Source: Enterobacter wuhouensis
Lineage (GTDB): Bacteria; Pseudomonadota; Gammaproteobacteria; Enterobacterales; Enterobacteriaceae
Direction of reading: 5' to 3'
Assembly (NCBI RefSeq): GCF_004331265.1
Contig: NZ_SJOO01000012.1
Coordinates: 57,645-121,644, forward strand
DNA: 64,000 nt
The notes under the pieces were generated by a model. It was given only the letters and a program-made list of their open reading frames with translations. It did not search any database and was not told the DNA's origin. The position numbers and the translations under genes were made by a program. Below, piece by piece: positions 52,271-61,363 of the stretch; position 1 is the first letter of the stretch; each line of letters opens with the position of its first letter.

Positions 52271-52297
52271 AAAAACCCCGCAGCAGCGGCTGCGGGG
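52271..52297 (-). terminator. Attenuator-like terminator between serC and aroA
   Basis: CCCCGCAG (52276-52283) pairs with CTGCGGGG (52290-52297) around CAGCGG. On the minus strand TTTTTATT follows. The 70-bp serC-aroA gap therefore carries a full intrinsic terminator inside an operon, so aroA expression depends on partial readthrough or a separate promoter. Confidence 0.85.
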
Positions 52298-52312
52298 GTG
52301 AAAACAGCGCGA

Positions 52313-53401
52313 TTAACCGTGGCGACGTTCAAAGTCGATCATGAAATCGGTCAGGGCCTTAACGCCTTCCAGCGGCATCGCGTTGTAGATTGAAGCACGC
52401 ATGCCCCCCACCACGCGGTGGCCTTTCAGCGCGTGCAGGCCCGCAGCGAACGACTCTTCCAGGAATACGCTATCCAGGCTGCTGTCTGCCAGCTGGAACG
52501 GCACGTTCATGCGGGAACGGTTGGCTTTCGCCACGTCGTTGCGGTAGAAATCGCTTTTATCAATCACGCCATACAGCAGTTCAGCCTTCTGCTGGTTAAT
52601 CTTGTCCATCTGCGCAACGCCGCCCTTTTGCTTCAGCCATTTGAAGACCAGGCCAGAGAGATACCAGGCAAAGGTTGGTGGGGTGTTGAACATCGAATCA
52701 TTGTCGTTCAGCACGGTATAATCGAGAATCGACGGACAAGACTTATGCGCTTTGCCCAGCAGATCTTCACGTACGATAACGATGGTCAGGCCCGCCGGGC
52801 CGATGTTTTTCTGTGCACCGGCGTAGATTACGCCGTAACGGCTGACGTCCAGCGGCGTGGACAGAATGGTCGATGAGAGATCTGCCGTTACCACCACATT
52901 CTCGCCAAAGTTTGGCTCTTCATGAATAGCGATACCGTCGATGGTTTCGTTCGGGCAGTAATGCAGATATGCCGCGTCACCGGAAAGCTGCCACTCGCTC
53001 ATCGGCTTAACGCCACGCAGGCCGTCAACGGTCACTTTGGCATCGATAACGTTCGGTGTGCAGTACTTGTGCGCTTCTTTAATCGCACTGGCCGCCCAGT
53101 AGCCCGCGTCAACGTAGTCAGCCGTCGTTTTATCGCCCAGAATGTTCAGCGGGATCCCGGCAAACTGACCGCGCCCGCCGCCGTGGCAGAACAATACTTT
53201 GTAGTTCGAGGGAATGTTCAGCAGATCGCGAAAATCCTTTTCTGCCTCTTCCGCCACCTTAATAAACTCTTTACCACGGTGGCTGATTTCCATCACCGAC
53301 GTACCCAGACCGTTCCAGTCACACAGCTCCTGCTGAGCCTGTTTAAGTACATCCGCCGGTAACATTGCCGGACCTGAACTGAAATTAAAGACTTGAGCCA
53401 T
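52313..53401 (-). CDS. serC: Phosphoserine/phosphohydroxythreonine aminotransferase
   Basis: This 362-residue PLP enzyme has the E. coli length. It makes 3-phosphoserine for serine synthesis and 4-phosphohydroxythreonine for pyridoxal phosphate synthesis, using glutamate. The PLP lysine is Lys198 (YAGAQKNIGPAGLTIV). The start MAQVFNFSSGPAMLPADVL matches the family. It is the first gene of serC-aroA; its promoter lies in the 160-bp spacer with ycaP. Confidence 0.97.
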   Translation of the reverse strand: MAQVFNFSSGPAMLPADVLKQAQQELCDWNGLGTSVMEISHRGKEFIKVAEEAEKDFRDLLNIPSNYKVLFCHGGGRGQFAGIPLNILGDKTTADYVDAGYWAASAIKEAHKYCTPNVIDAKVTVDGLRGVKPMSEWQLSGDAAYLHYCPNETIDGIAIHEEPNFGENVVVTADLSSTILSTPLDVSRYGVIYAGAQKNIGPAGLTIVIVREDLLGKAHKSCPSILDYTVLNDNDSMFNTPPTFAWYLSGLVFKWLKQKGGVAQMDKINQQKAELLYGVIDKSDFYRNDVAKANRSRMNVPFQLADSSLDSVFLEESFAAGLHALKGHRVVGGMRASIYNAMPLEGVKALTDFMIDFERRHG

Positions 53402-53563
53402 TTCCCCTCACCACGCTAAAAGCCATAAGTTATAACTGTGGATATCGGTTTTATCATTCAGTGACACGCGCCGCAATGTCTAAAACTTATGACCCGTAAA
53501 ATGTGGCGCACGTCACACAAAACAATCTGCCATCTCGGTGTCACAAAACCGACAAATTGGCTG

Positions 53564-54256
53564 TCAGGTAAGACGTTTAGCCCGGCTAACCTTCGTCCAT
53601 TCGGGATTTGCACAGCGAGGGCATAATTGATGATCGCCCGCATGCATCCCCACGACATGGCTGCATTTTATACAGGCATACTCCCCGGTTTCAGGTACGA
53701 CCCTGAACCGCTCAATCAGCATATCCGGCAGGATACACAGGCCGGGCTTAACGTCGTCGTCAGCATAGTAATAGACGCTGATTTGCCCATTGGTTTCCAT
53801 TATCGCCAGCCGCACCTGTCCCAGCTGTTCCACGCTGCTCAGGCGCAGCTCCATAAAGAACTCAAACTCGGTCATGTTGGCACTTTTAACATTCTGCCAG
53901 GCCAGCTGCCCGTCTTCTACAATCACCACCGGTTTGCCTTCGAGAAGATCTTCCAGTTTTTCGCTTTTCGACATTAGCCACATCACCAGCCGGTACAGCA
54001 ATGCCAGCGAGACGAAGACGATAAACACCGGCACCATCGGCACATCGTCATAAAACGCCACGTCCCCCGCCGCCGAGCCCAGCGTCAGGATGATGAGCAC
54101 TTCAAACAGTGACATCTGCCGAACGCCGCGCCGCCCGGTGATTTTGAGAAACAGGAAGACGAGAACAAAGGTATACAGGCTGCGCAGCGCCACTTCCCAC
54201 AGAAACTCGGGGGGAACTTTGTCAAACGCCATCCGCTGGAGATCGAAAGCTTTCAT
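53564..54256 (-). CDS. ycaP: DUF421 membrane protein YcaP
   Basis: The ATG at 54256 (MKAFDLQRMAFDKVPPEFLW) gives 230 residues as in E. coli; upstream in-frame ATGs are not conserved. The protein has three N-terminal transmembrane helices, including LYTFVLVFLFLKITGRRG, and a cytoplasmic DUF421/YetF-like domain. Two cysteine pairs at the end (CIKC and CPRC) look like a zinc ribbon. Function is unknown. It is divergent from ycaO with a 127-bp spacer. Confidence 0.92.
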   Translation of the reverse strand: MKAFDLQRMAFDKVPPEFLWEVALRSLYTFVLVFLFLKITGRRGVRQMSLFEVLIILTLGSAAGDVAFYDDVPMVPVFIVFVSLALLYRLVMWLMSKSEKLEDLLEGKPVVIVEDGQLAWQNVKSANMTEFEFFMELRLSSVEQLGQVRLAIMETNGQISVYYYADDDVKPGLCILPDMLIERFRVVPETGEYACIKCSHVVGMHAGDHQLCPRCANPEWTKVSRAKRLT

Positions 54257-54383
54257 TTTTCTATGCCTTAACAGTAGGTTACTGTCACTAAGCATAGCCC
54301 AGCCATTTATTTTCGCCGAAGATAGCACCCGTCACGCAAAACCCGTATCATTGCGCGCTTTACGTACGATAAAAGTGAACGCC

Positions 54384-56144
54384 ATGACCCAAACGTTTAT
54401 CCCCGGCAAAGACGCCGCTCTGGAAGATTCCATCGCTCGCTTCCAGCAGAAACTGACCGACCTCGGCTTTAATATCGAAGAGGCCTCCTGGCTGAATCCG
54501 GTGCCTCACGTCTGGTCCGTGCATATTCGCGACAAAGACTGTGCGCTGTGCTTCACCAACGGTAAAGGCGCGACGAAAAAAGCGGCGCTGGCCTCTGCGC
54601 TGGGTGAGTATTTTGAACGTCTGTCGACCAACTATTTCTTCGCCGACTTCTGGCTGGGTGAAACCATCGCCAACGGCCCCTTCGTTCACTACCCGAATGA
54701 AAAATGGTTCCCGCTGACCGAAGACGATGAACTGCCGGAAGGCATTCTCGATGGACGTCTGCGCGCGTTCTACGATCCGGAAAACGAACTGACCGCCAGC
54801 ATGCTGATTGACCTGCAGTCTGGTAACGAAGACCGCGGTATTTGCGCCCTGCCGTTCACCCGTCAGTCTGATGAGCAGACCGTGTATATCCCGATGAACA
54901 TCGTTGGCAACCTGTATGTGTCCAACGGCATGTCTGCCGGTAACACCCGCAACGAAGCGCGCGTGCAGGGTCTGTCCGAAGTCTTCGAACGCCACATCAA
55001 AAACCGCATCATCGCCGAATCAATCAGCCTGCCTGAAATTCCGGCCGACGTGCTGGCGCGCTACCCTGGCGTGGTAGAATCCATCGCCAAACTGGAAGCG
55101 GAAGGTTTTCCAATCTTTGCCTACGACGGCTCGCTGGGCGGTAAATATCCGGTTATCTGCGTCGTGCTGTTCAACCCGGCTAACGGCACCTGCTTCGCCT
55201 CCTTCGGCGCACACCCGGACTTCGGCGTGGCGCTGGAACGTACCGTGACCGAACTGCTGCAGGGTCGTAGCCTGAAGGATCTGGACGTGTTCACCCCGCC
55301 AACCTTCGACGACGAAGAAGTGGCCGAGCACACCAACCTGGAAACCCACTTCATCGACTCCAGCGGCTCGATCTCCTGGGATATGTTCAAGCAGGACGCG
55401 GACTATCCGTTCGTTGACTGGAGCTTTGCAGGCACCACCGAAGAAGAGTTCGCCACGCTGATGGCTATCTTCAACGCGGAAGATCGGGAAGTCTATATTG
55501 CTGACTACGAACACCTGGGCGTCTACGCGTGCCGTATTATTGTGCCGGGCATGTCCGACATCTATCCGGCGGAAGATCTGTGGCTGGCGAACAACAGCAT
55601 GGGCGCACACCTGCGTGAAACCCTGCTGGCCTTACCGGGCAGCGAGTGGGAAAAAGAAGATTACCTGAACCTCATCGCCCAGCTGGACGAAGAGGGCCAC
55701 GATGACTTCACCCGCGTGCGTGAGCTGCTGGGCCTGGCAACCGGTAAAGACAACGGCTGGTACACGCTGCGTATCGGTGAGCTGAAAGCGATGCTGGCCC
55801 TTGCGGGTGGCGATCTGGATCAGGCTCTGGCCTGGACCGAGTGGACGATGGAATTCAACCAGTCCGTCTTCTCCGCCGAGCGCACCAACTACTACCGCTG
55901 TCTGCAAACCCTGCTACTGCTCGCACAGGAAGACGACCGCGAGCCGCTGCAGTATCTGAATGCGTTTGTTCGTATGTATGGCGCAGACGCAGTCGAAGCC
56001 GCCAGCGCGGCGCTGAGCGGTGAAGAGCCGTTCTATGGCCTGCAGGCTGTTGATAGCGATCTGAAGGCCTTCCCGGCACATCAGTCGCTGCTGAACGCGT
56101 ATGAAAAACTTCAGAAAGCGAAAGCGGCTTACTGGTCAAAATAA
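54384..56144 (+). CDS. ycaO: YcaO, ribosomal protein S12 methylthiolation accessory protein
   Basis: The ATG at 54384 gives 586 residues (MTQTFIPGKDAALEDSIARF), equal to E. coli; a longer open frame upstream covers ycaP on the other strand. YcaO-domain proteins use ATP to activate amide backbones. Conserved ATP/Mg segments include KGATKKAALASALGEYFERLS and SAGNTRNEARVQGLSEVFERH, and the C-terminal part is helical and TPR-like. E. coli YcaO potentiates RimO-dependent methylthiolation of S12 Asp88 by an unresolved mechanism. There is no linked dehydrogenase or precursor-peptide gene, which argues against an azoline-peptide cluster. A strong terminator separates it from focA. Confidence 0.95.
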   Translation: MTQTFIPGKDAALEDSIARFQQKLTDLGFNIEEASWLNPVPHVWSVHIRDKDCALCFTNGKGATKKAALASALGEYFERLSTNYFFADFWLGETIANGPFVHYPNEKWFPLTEDDELPEGILDGRLRAFYDPENELTASMLIDLQSGNEDRGICALPFTRQSDEQTVYIPMNIVGNLYVSNGMSAGNTRNEARVQGLSEVFERHIKNRIIAESISLPEIPADVLARYPGVVESIAKLEAEGFPIFAYDGSLGGKYPVICVVLFNPANGTCFASFGAHPDFGVALERTVTELLQGRSLKDLDVFTPPTFDDEEVAEHTNLETHFIDSSGSISWDMFKQDADYPFVDWSFAGTTEEEFATLMAIFNAEDREVYIADYEHLGVYACRIIVPGMSDIYPAEDLWLANNSMGAHLRETLLALPGSEWEKEDYLNLIAQLDEEGHDDFTRVRELLGLATGKDNGWYTLRIGELKAMLALAGGDLDQALAWTEWTMEFNQSVFSAERTNYYRCLQTLLLLAQEDDREPLQYLNAFVRMYGADAVEAASAALSGEEPFYGLQAVDSDLKAFPAHQSLLNAYEKLQKAKAAYWSK

Positions 56145-56197
56145 CCGCATATAACATTATCAGCTGTAGGCGTATTCAATCGCCTGAGCTATATTAC

Positions 56198-56230
56198 GGG
56201 GCAATTTCATTGCCCCTTTTTTATTTTTTT
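56198..56230 (+). terminator. ycaO terminator
   Basis: GGGGCAAT (56198-56205) and ATTGCCCC (56209-56216) have a TTC loop followed by TTTTTTATTTTTTT. Confidence 0.94.
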
Positions 56231-56475
56231 CGGCAATGATTGTTGATTGTAATATTTAAGTTAAATACGGGTAAATATAATAATACTTACCTGAGCTTTA
56301 CTGTTACTTATTATGGTAAATACTCCATTTTAATTAACTGTTGTACGGGAGGTCGCCCGAAAAAATTCAACTCTTTTCATAACTTTTAAAATTTATTTTT
56401 ATACGGATAATCAAATACTTACTCCGCATTTGCTGTAAAACCATACACACTGCGGGCCTATAAGCCAGGCGAGAT

Positions 56476-56517
56476 ATGATCTATATCAATTTCTCTTCTA
56501 TAATGCTTTGTTAGTAT
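56476..56517 (+). promoter_or_regulatory. FNR-type promoter of focA-pflB
   Basis: ATGATCTATATCAA (56476-56489) matches the FNR consensus TTGAT-N4-ATCAA with one mismatch. TAGTAT (56512-56517) as -10 would place transcription start near 56524 and the FNR centre at -41.5, the classic class II activation position. A perfect TATAAT (56499-56504) is an alternative -10 but would put FNR at about -28. The 405-bp ycaO-focA spacer is AT-rich and in E. coli also binds ArcA and IHF; I did not assign those. Confidence 0.75.
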
Positions 56518-56549
56518 CTCGTCGCCGACTTAATAAAGAGAGAGTTAGT

Positions 56550-57407
56550 GTGAAAGCTGACAACCCTTTTGATCTTTTACTCCCAGCTGCGATGGCCAAA
56601 GTGGCCGAAGAAGCAGGTGTCTATAAAGCAACGAAACACCCGATGACGACGTTCTTTCTGGCCATCACGGCCGGGGTGTTCATCTCCATCGCTTTCGTCT
56701 TCTACATCACTGCCACCACCGGCACTGCCGCGATGCCTTTCGGCATAGCGAAACTGATTGGTGGTATTTGCTTCTCACTGGGTCTGATTCTTTGCGTCAT
56801 CTGCGGTGCCGACCTCTTCACCTCGACGGTGTTGATTGTTGTGGCAAAAGCCAGCGGAAGAATTACCTGGGGCCAACTGGCACGCAACTGGCTTAACGTC
56901 TACGTTGGTAACCTGATTGGCTGTCTGCTCTTTGTTCTGTTGATGTGGCTCTCTGGCGAGTACATGACCGCCAACGGCGGCTGGGGACTTAACGTCCTGC
57001 AAACCGCTGACCACAAAATGCACCATACATTTATCGAAGCCGTAGCGCTTGGCATCCTCGCAAACCTGATGGTCTGCCTGGCGGTCTGGATGAGCTACTC
57101 CGGTCGCAGCCTGATGGACAAAGCCATGATTATGGTTCTGCCGGTTGCGATGTTTGTTGCCAGCGGCTTCGAGCACAGTATTGCGAATATGTTCATGATC
57201 CCAATGGGGATTGTTATCCGCAACTTTGCGAGCCCAAAGTTCTGGACCGCAGTTGGTTCAACTCCGGAAAGTTTCTCTCACCTGACTATCATGAATTTCA
57301 TTACTGATAACCTGATCCCCGTCACTATCGGGAACATTATCGGTGGGGGTCTGTTAGTTGGGTTGACATACTGGGTCATTTACCTGCGTGGCGACAACCA
57401 TCATTAA
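56550..57407 (+). CDS. focA: Formate channel FocA
   Basis: The start is GTG at 56550, preceded by AGAGAGAG, giving 285 residues (MKADNPFDLLLPAAMAKVAE) as in E. coli; an upstream in-frame ATG lies in the promoter. FocA is a pentameric formate-nitrite channel with six membrane helices per subunit. The gating Thr91 (GADLFTSTVL) and the pore His209 (ASGFEHSIANMF) positions are kept. It exports and re-imports formate during mixed-acid fermentation. pflB follows after 51 bp in the same transcript. Confidence 0.96.
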   Translation: MKADNPFDLLLPAAMAKVAEEAGVYKATKHPMTTFFLAITAGVFISIAFVFYITATTGTAAMPFGIAKLIGGICFSLGLILCVICGADLFTSTVLIVVAKASGRITWGQLARNWLNVYVGNLIGCLLFVLLMWLSGEYMTANGGWGLNVLQTADHKMHHTFIEAVALGILANLMVCLAVWMSYSGRSLMDKAMIMVLPVAMFVASGFEHSIANMFMIPMGIVIRNFASPKFWTAVGSTPESFSHLTIMNFITDNLIPVTIGNIIGGGLLVGLTYWVIYLRGDNHH

Positions 57408-57458
57408 TGGTCGTCTCAGGCAGTAAATAAAAAATCCACTTAAGAAGGTAGGTGTTAC

Positions 57459-59741
57459 ATGTCCGAGCTTAATGAAAAGTTAGCCACAGCCTGGGAAGGT
57501 TTTGCGAAAGGTGACTGGCAGAATGAAGTAAACGTCCGTGACTTCATTCAGAAAAACTATACCCCGTATGAAGGTGACGAATCCTTCCTGGCTGGCGCAA
57601 CTGACGCGACCACCAAGCTGTGGGACAGCGTAATGGAAGGCGTTAAACTGGAAAACCGCACTCACGCGCCAGTTGATTTTGACACCTCCGTTGCTTCCAC
57701 CATCACTTCTCATGATGCTGGCTACATCAACAAAGCCCTTGAGAAAATCGTTGGTCTGCAGACTGAAGCACCACTGAAACGCGCAATCATCCCGTTCGGT
57801 GGCATCAAAATGGTAGAAGGTTCATGCAAAGCGTATAACCGCGAGCTGGACCCAATGCTGAAAAAAATCTTCACCGAATACCGCAAAACCCACAACCAGG
57901 GCGTATTCGATGTTTACACCAAAGACATTCTGAACTGCCGTAAGTCTGGCGTTCTGACGGGTCTGCCGGATGCGTATGGCCGTGGCCGTATTATCGGTGA
58001 CTACCGTCGCGTCGCACTGTACGGTATCGACTTCCTGCTGAAAGACAAATACGCGCAGTTCGTTTCCCTGCAGTCTGACCTGGAAAACGGCGTAAACCTG
58101 GAAGCGACTATCCGTCTGCGTGAAGAAATTGCTGAACAGCACCGTGCGCTGGGTCAGATCAAAGAGATGGCGGCTAAATACGGCTGCGATATCTCTGGTC
58201 CTGCAACCAATGCTCAGGAAGCTATCCAGTGGACCTACTTCGGCTACCTGGCCGCTGTTAAGTCTCAGAACGGCGCAGCAATGTCCTTCGGTCGCGTATC
58301 CACCTTCCTGGATGCGTACATCGAACGTGATATCAAAGCAGGCAAAATCACCGAGCAAGACGCCCAGGAAATGATTGACCACCTGGTCATGAAACTGCGT
58401 ATGGTTCGCTTCCTGCGTACCCCTGAATACGATGAGCTGTTCTCTGGTGACCCAATCTGGGCAACCGAATCTATCGGTGGTATGGGCGTTGACGGCCGTA
58501 CCCTGGTAACCAAAAACAGCTTCCGCTTCCTGAACACCCTGTACACCATGGGTCCTTCTCCGGAGCCGAACATCACCGTTCTGTGGTCTGAAAAACTGCC
58601 TCTGAACTTCAAGAAATTCGCCGCTAAAGTGTCCATCGACACCTCTTCTCTACAGTACGAGAACGATGACCTGATGCGTCCGGACTTCAACAACGACGAT
58701 TACGCTATCGCGTGCTGCGTAAGCCCAATGGTTGTTGGTAAACAAATGCAGTTCTTCGGTGCGCGTGCAAACCTGGCGAAAACCATGCTGTACGCCATCA
58801 ACGGCGGCGTTGATGAAAAACTGAAAATGCAGGTTGGTCCTAAGTCTGAGCCGATCAAAGGCGACGTTCTGAACTTCGACGAAGTGATGGACCGCATGGA
58901 TCACTTCATGGACTGGCTGGCTAAACAGTACGTGACTGCACTGAACGTCATTCACTACATGCACGACAAGTACAGCTACGAAGCTTCTCTGATGGCACTG
59001 CACGACCGTGACGTAGTTCGCACCATGGCATGTGGTATCGCAGGTCTGTCCGTTGCTGCTGACTCCCTGTCTGCAATCAAATATGCGAAAGTTAAACCAA
59101 TCCGTGATGAAGACGGCCTGGCCGTAGACTTCGAAATCGAAGGCGAATATCCGCAGTTTGGTAACAACGACGCTCGCGTTGATGACATGGCGGTTGACCT
59201 GGTAGAACGTTTCATGAAGAAAATTCAGAAACTCACTACCTACCGCAACGCTATCCCGACTCAGTCTGTTCTGACCATCACCTCTAACGTTGTGTATGGT
59301 AAGAAAACCGGTAACACCCCAGACGGTCGTCGTGCTGGCGCGCCATTCGGCCCAGGTGCTAACCCAATGCACGGTCGTGACCAGAAAGGTGCGGTTGCCT
59401 CTCTGACCTCTGTTGCTAAACTGCCGTTTGCTTACGCGAAAGATGGTATCTCTTATACCTTCTCTATCGTGCCAAACGCGCTGGGTAAAGACGACGAAGT
59501 GCGTAAAACTAACCTCGCGGGTCTGATGGATGGTTACTTCCACCACGAAGCGTCCATCGAAGGTGGTCAGCACCTGAACGTGAACGTCATGAACCGTGAA
59601 ATGCTGCTCGACGCGATGGAACACCCTGAGAAATACCCTCAGCTGACCATCCGCGTATCTGGCTACGCAGTACGTTTTAACTCCCTGACTAAAGAACAGC
59701 AGCAGGACGTTATCACCCGTACCTTCACTCAGTCTATGTAA
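57459..59741 (+). CDS. pflB: Formate acetyltransferase 1 (pyruvate formate-lyase)
   Basis: This 760-residue glycyl radical enzyme has the E. coli length. It cleaves pyruvate with CoA to acetyl-CoA and formate anaerobically. The radical Gly is Gly735 counting Met (RVSGYAVRF), and the catalytic pair is Cys419-Cys420 (AIACCVSPM); these correspond to Gly734 and Cys418-Cys419 of the mature enzyme. Codon use is that of a very highly expressed gene. The site AAGAAGGTAGG precedes the ATG. The activase gene pflA follows after a terminator. Confidence 0.98.
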   Translation: MSELNEKLATAWEGFAKGDWQNEVNVRDFIQKNYTPYEGDESFLAGATDATTKLWDSVMEGVKLENRTHAPVDFDTSVASTITSHDAGYINKALEKIVGLQTEAPLKRAIIPFGGIKMVEGSCKAYNRELDPMLKKIFTEYRKTHNQGVFDVYTKDILNCRKSGVLTGLPDAYGRGRIIGDYRRVALYGIDFLLKDKYAQFVSLQSDLENGVNLEATIRLREEIAEQHRALGQIKEMAAKYGCDISGPATNAQEAIQWTYFGYLAAVKSQNGAAMSFGRVSTFLDAYIERDIKAGKITEQDAQEMIDHLVMKLRMVRFLRTPEYDELFSGDPIWATESIGGMGVDGRTLVTKNSFRFLNTLYTMGPSPEPNITVLWSEKLPLNFKKFAAKVSIDTSSLQYENDDLMRPDFNNDDYAIACCVSPMVVGKQMQFFGARANLAKTMLYAINGGVDEKLKMQVGPKSEPIKGDVLNFDEVMDRMDHFMDWLAKQYVTALNVIHYMHDKYSYEASLMALHDRDVVRTMACGIAGLSVAADSLSAIKYAKVKPIRDEDGLAVDFEIEGEYPQFGNNDARVDDMAVDLVERFMKKIQKLTTYRNAIPTQSVLTITSNVVYGKKTGNTPDGRRAGAPFGPGANPMHGRDQKGAVASLTSVAKLPFAYAKDGISYTFSIVPNALGKDDEVRKTNLAGLMDGYFHHEASIEGGQHLNVNVMNREMLLDAMEHPEKYPQLTIRVSGYAVRFNSLTKEQQQDVITRTFTQSM

Positions 59742-59783
59742 GTGGAATTGACTGAAATCACGCGTTAAAAGGCGTACAATAAA

Positions 59784-59808
59784 GGCTCCACGCAAGTGGG
59801 GCCTTTTT
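59784..59808 (+). terminator. pflB terminator
   Basis: GGCTCCAC (59784-59791) pairs with GTGGGGCC (59796-59803), one G-T pair, GCAA loop, followed by five T. It limits readthrough from the abundant pflB message into pflA. Confidence 0.85.
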
Positions 59809-59944
59809 AACACCCTCTTCGCCTCAGTCTCTTTTGTCCGCTATCTATACTTAATGGATAACAGCCAAAACAGACTCGACATAGCCTTTGAGCTGTGCAC
59901 CTACATAGGCCCCTGGATGGGCCAAATTCGGAGATATCACCGCA

Positions 59945-60685
59945 ATGTCAACTATTGGTCGCATTCACTCCTTTGAATCCTGTGGCACCGTCGATGGCCC
60001 GGGTATCCGCTTTATCACCTTCTTCCAGGGCTGCCTGATGCGCTGCCTGTACTGCCACAACCGTGACACCTGGGATACGCACGGCGGTAAAGAAGTGACC
60101 GTTGAAGAATTGATGAAAGAAGTGGTGACCTACCGCCACTTTATGAACGCGTCCGGCGGCGGCGTCACCGCGTCCGGCGGCGAGGCCATCCTCCAGGCGG
60201 AGTTTGTCCGCGACTGGTTCCGCGCCTGCCGCAAAGAAGGGATCCATACCTGTCTGGACACCAACGGCTTTGTTCGCCGCTACGATCCGGTCATTGACGA
60301 ACTGCTCGACGTAACCGATCTGGTCATGCTCGATCTCAAGCAGATGAACGACGAGATCCACCAGAACCTGGTTGGCGTCTCCAACCACCGCACGCTGGAA
60401 TTTGCCAAATACATTGCCGACAAAGGCATTAAAACCTGGATCCGCTACGTGGTGGTCCCTGGCTGGTCAGACGACGACGACTCCGCGCACCGCCTCGGGG
60501 AATTTACCCGCGACATGGGCAACGTCGAGAAAATTGAGCTTCTGCCCTATCACGAGCTGGGTAAACACAAATGGGTGGCAATGGGCGAAGAGTACAAACT
60601 GGATGGCGTGAAGCCGCCGAAAAAAGAGACGATGGAACGCGTCAAAGGTATTCTTGAACAGTACGGCCACAAGGTGATGTATTAA
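59945..60685 (+). CDS. pflA: Pyruvate formate-lyase 1-activating enzyme
   Basis: This 246-residue radical SAM enzyme has the E. coli length. The cluster motif is Cys30-x3-Cys34-x2-Cys37 (GCLMRCLYCHN). The SAM-binding GGE motif is in GGGVTASGGEAILQ. It abstracts hydrogen from PflB Gly735 using a 5'-deoxyadenosyl radical. It has its own 136-bp upstream spacer after the pflB terminator, so it is made at a much lower level than PflB. Confidence 0.97.
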   Translation: MSTIGRIHSFESCGTVDGPGIRFITFFQGCLMRCLYCHNRDTWDTHGGKEVTVEELMKEVVTYRHFMNASGGGVTASGGEAILQAEFVRDWFRACRKEGIHTCLDTNGFVRRYDPVIDELLDVTDLVMLDLKQMNDEIHQNLVGVSNHRTLEFAKYIADKGIKTWIRYVVVPGWSDDDDSAHRLGEFTRDMGNVEKIELLPYHELGKHKWVAMGEEYKLDGVKPPKKETMERVKGILEQYGHKVMY

Positions 60686-60714
60686 AAAAGGCCCGGTTTA
60701 ACCGGGCCTTTTTA
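60684..60714 (+). terminator. pflA terminator (bidirectional with the CigR-like gene)
   Basis: GGCCCGG (60690-60696) and CCGGGCC (60702-60708) with flanking A6 and T5 form an extended stem between convergent genes. Confidence 0.92.
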
Positions 60715-60718
60715 TATT

Positions 60719-61240
60719 CTATTTAAAGACGCCGTTAATAACGGACGTCACAATCGCCGTGCTCAGCGCAATTAAGACCAGGTCGTCTCCGACCACGCGC
60801 CATTCATAACCTGGATAGGAAGGAAGCTGACCCAGCATTGAGGCCGGTACGGTTTTCTTCGCAATGCCCGGAGGCAACGGCTTGCCGCGCGCCAGGTTTT
60901 TCGCGATACCCGGAGGCAGAGAGTCATAGCCCGTTAAGCCATAATTCAGCGCCAGATGGCGGGCATGATCGAAGCTCACGCGCGCGTCGACATCGTTACC
61001 GACATCCTTACTGTTTTTAAAGCTCTTGTCCGATTTTCCTGGGTTATCCTGACCGTTATTTTGCTTATTGCCATGGTTACCAGAATTCCCGTTACCATGA
61101 CTGCCGCCATTACCCTGTCCGCCACCGTTTCCGTGGCCACCGCCATTCCCGTTTCCAGGATTAGCCATGACCGGAGCCGTTGCAAACGTTAAAGACAACA
61201 CTACGGCAAGTGCGGTAGTGGAAAAACGACGTGTAGACAT
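60719..61240 (-). CDS. Secreted low-complexity CigR/RcnB-like protein
   Basis: This 173-residue protein has a clear signal peptide (cut near Ala26, APVMA|N). Residues 27-68 are almost only Gly, Asn and His with short repeats such as GNGGGHGNGGGQGNGG. A basic, charged stretch follows, then two copies of the motif PPGIAK (109-114 and 123-128: SLPPGIAKNLARGKPLPPGI). The C-terminal hydrophobic stretch is GDDLVLIALSTAIVTSVING. This architecture is that of the CigR family (Salmonella CigR is described as an antivirulence regulator) and resembles RcnB. It has no counterpart at this place in E. coli, where ycaN and ycaM occupy the interval. Function here is unknown. The location is periplasmic or membrane-attached by prediction. 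Confidence 0.8.
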   Translation of the reverse strand: MSTRRFSTTALAVVLSLTFATAPVMANPGNGNGGGHGNGGGQGNGGSHGNGNSGNHGNKQNNGQDNPGKSDKSFKNSKDVGNDVDARVSFDHARHLALNYGLTGYDSLPPGIAKNLARGKPLPPGIAKKTVPASMLGQLPSYPGYEWRVVGDDLVLIALSTAIVTSVINGVFK

Positions 61241-61332
61241 GATTGCTGCCTTTTAGTGGTAGAACTCATGTGAATTATCGTCTGCCGCGATAAACAAACA
61301 ATGAGTAAAAGTCTGAGATGTGATGGGGACAA

Positions 61333-61357
61333 AAAAGCCTGTCATCGACAGGCTTTT
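61333..61357 (-). terminator. ycaD terminator
   Basis: AAAAGCCTGTC (61333-61343) and GACAGGCTTTT (61347-61357) form an 11-bp stem with an ATC loop; on the minus strand TTTTTTG follows. Confidence 0.9.
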
Positions 61358-61363
61358 ATTTAA

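Noticed and set aside
54384..56144. ycaO as the core of a thiazole/oxazole-modified peptide cluster
   Set aside because: The neighbours are ycaP and focA-pfl, with no precursor peptide, partner dehydrogenase or protease; the protein matches the stand-alone E. coli YcaO involved in S12 modification.
58650..59813. 387-codon open frame antisense to pflB
   Set aside because: It is a shadow of the highly codon-biased pflB gene, Val/Phe/His-rich with no domain.
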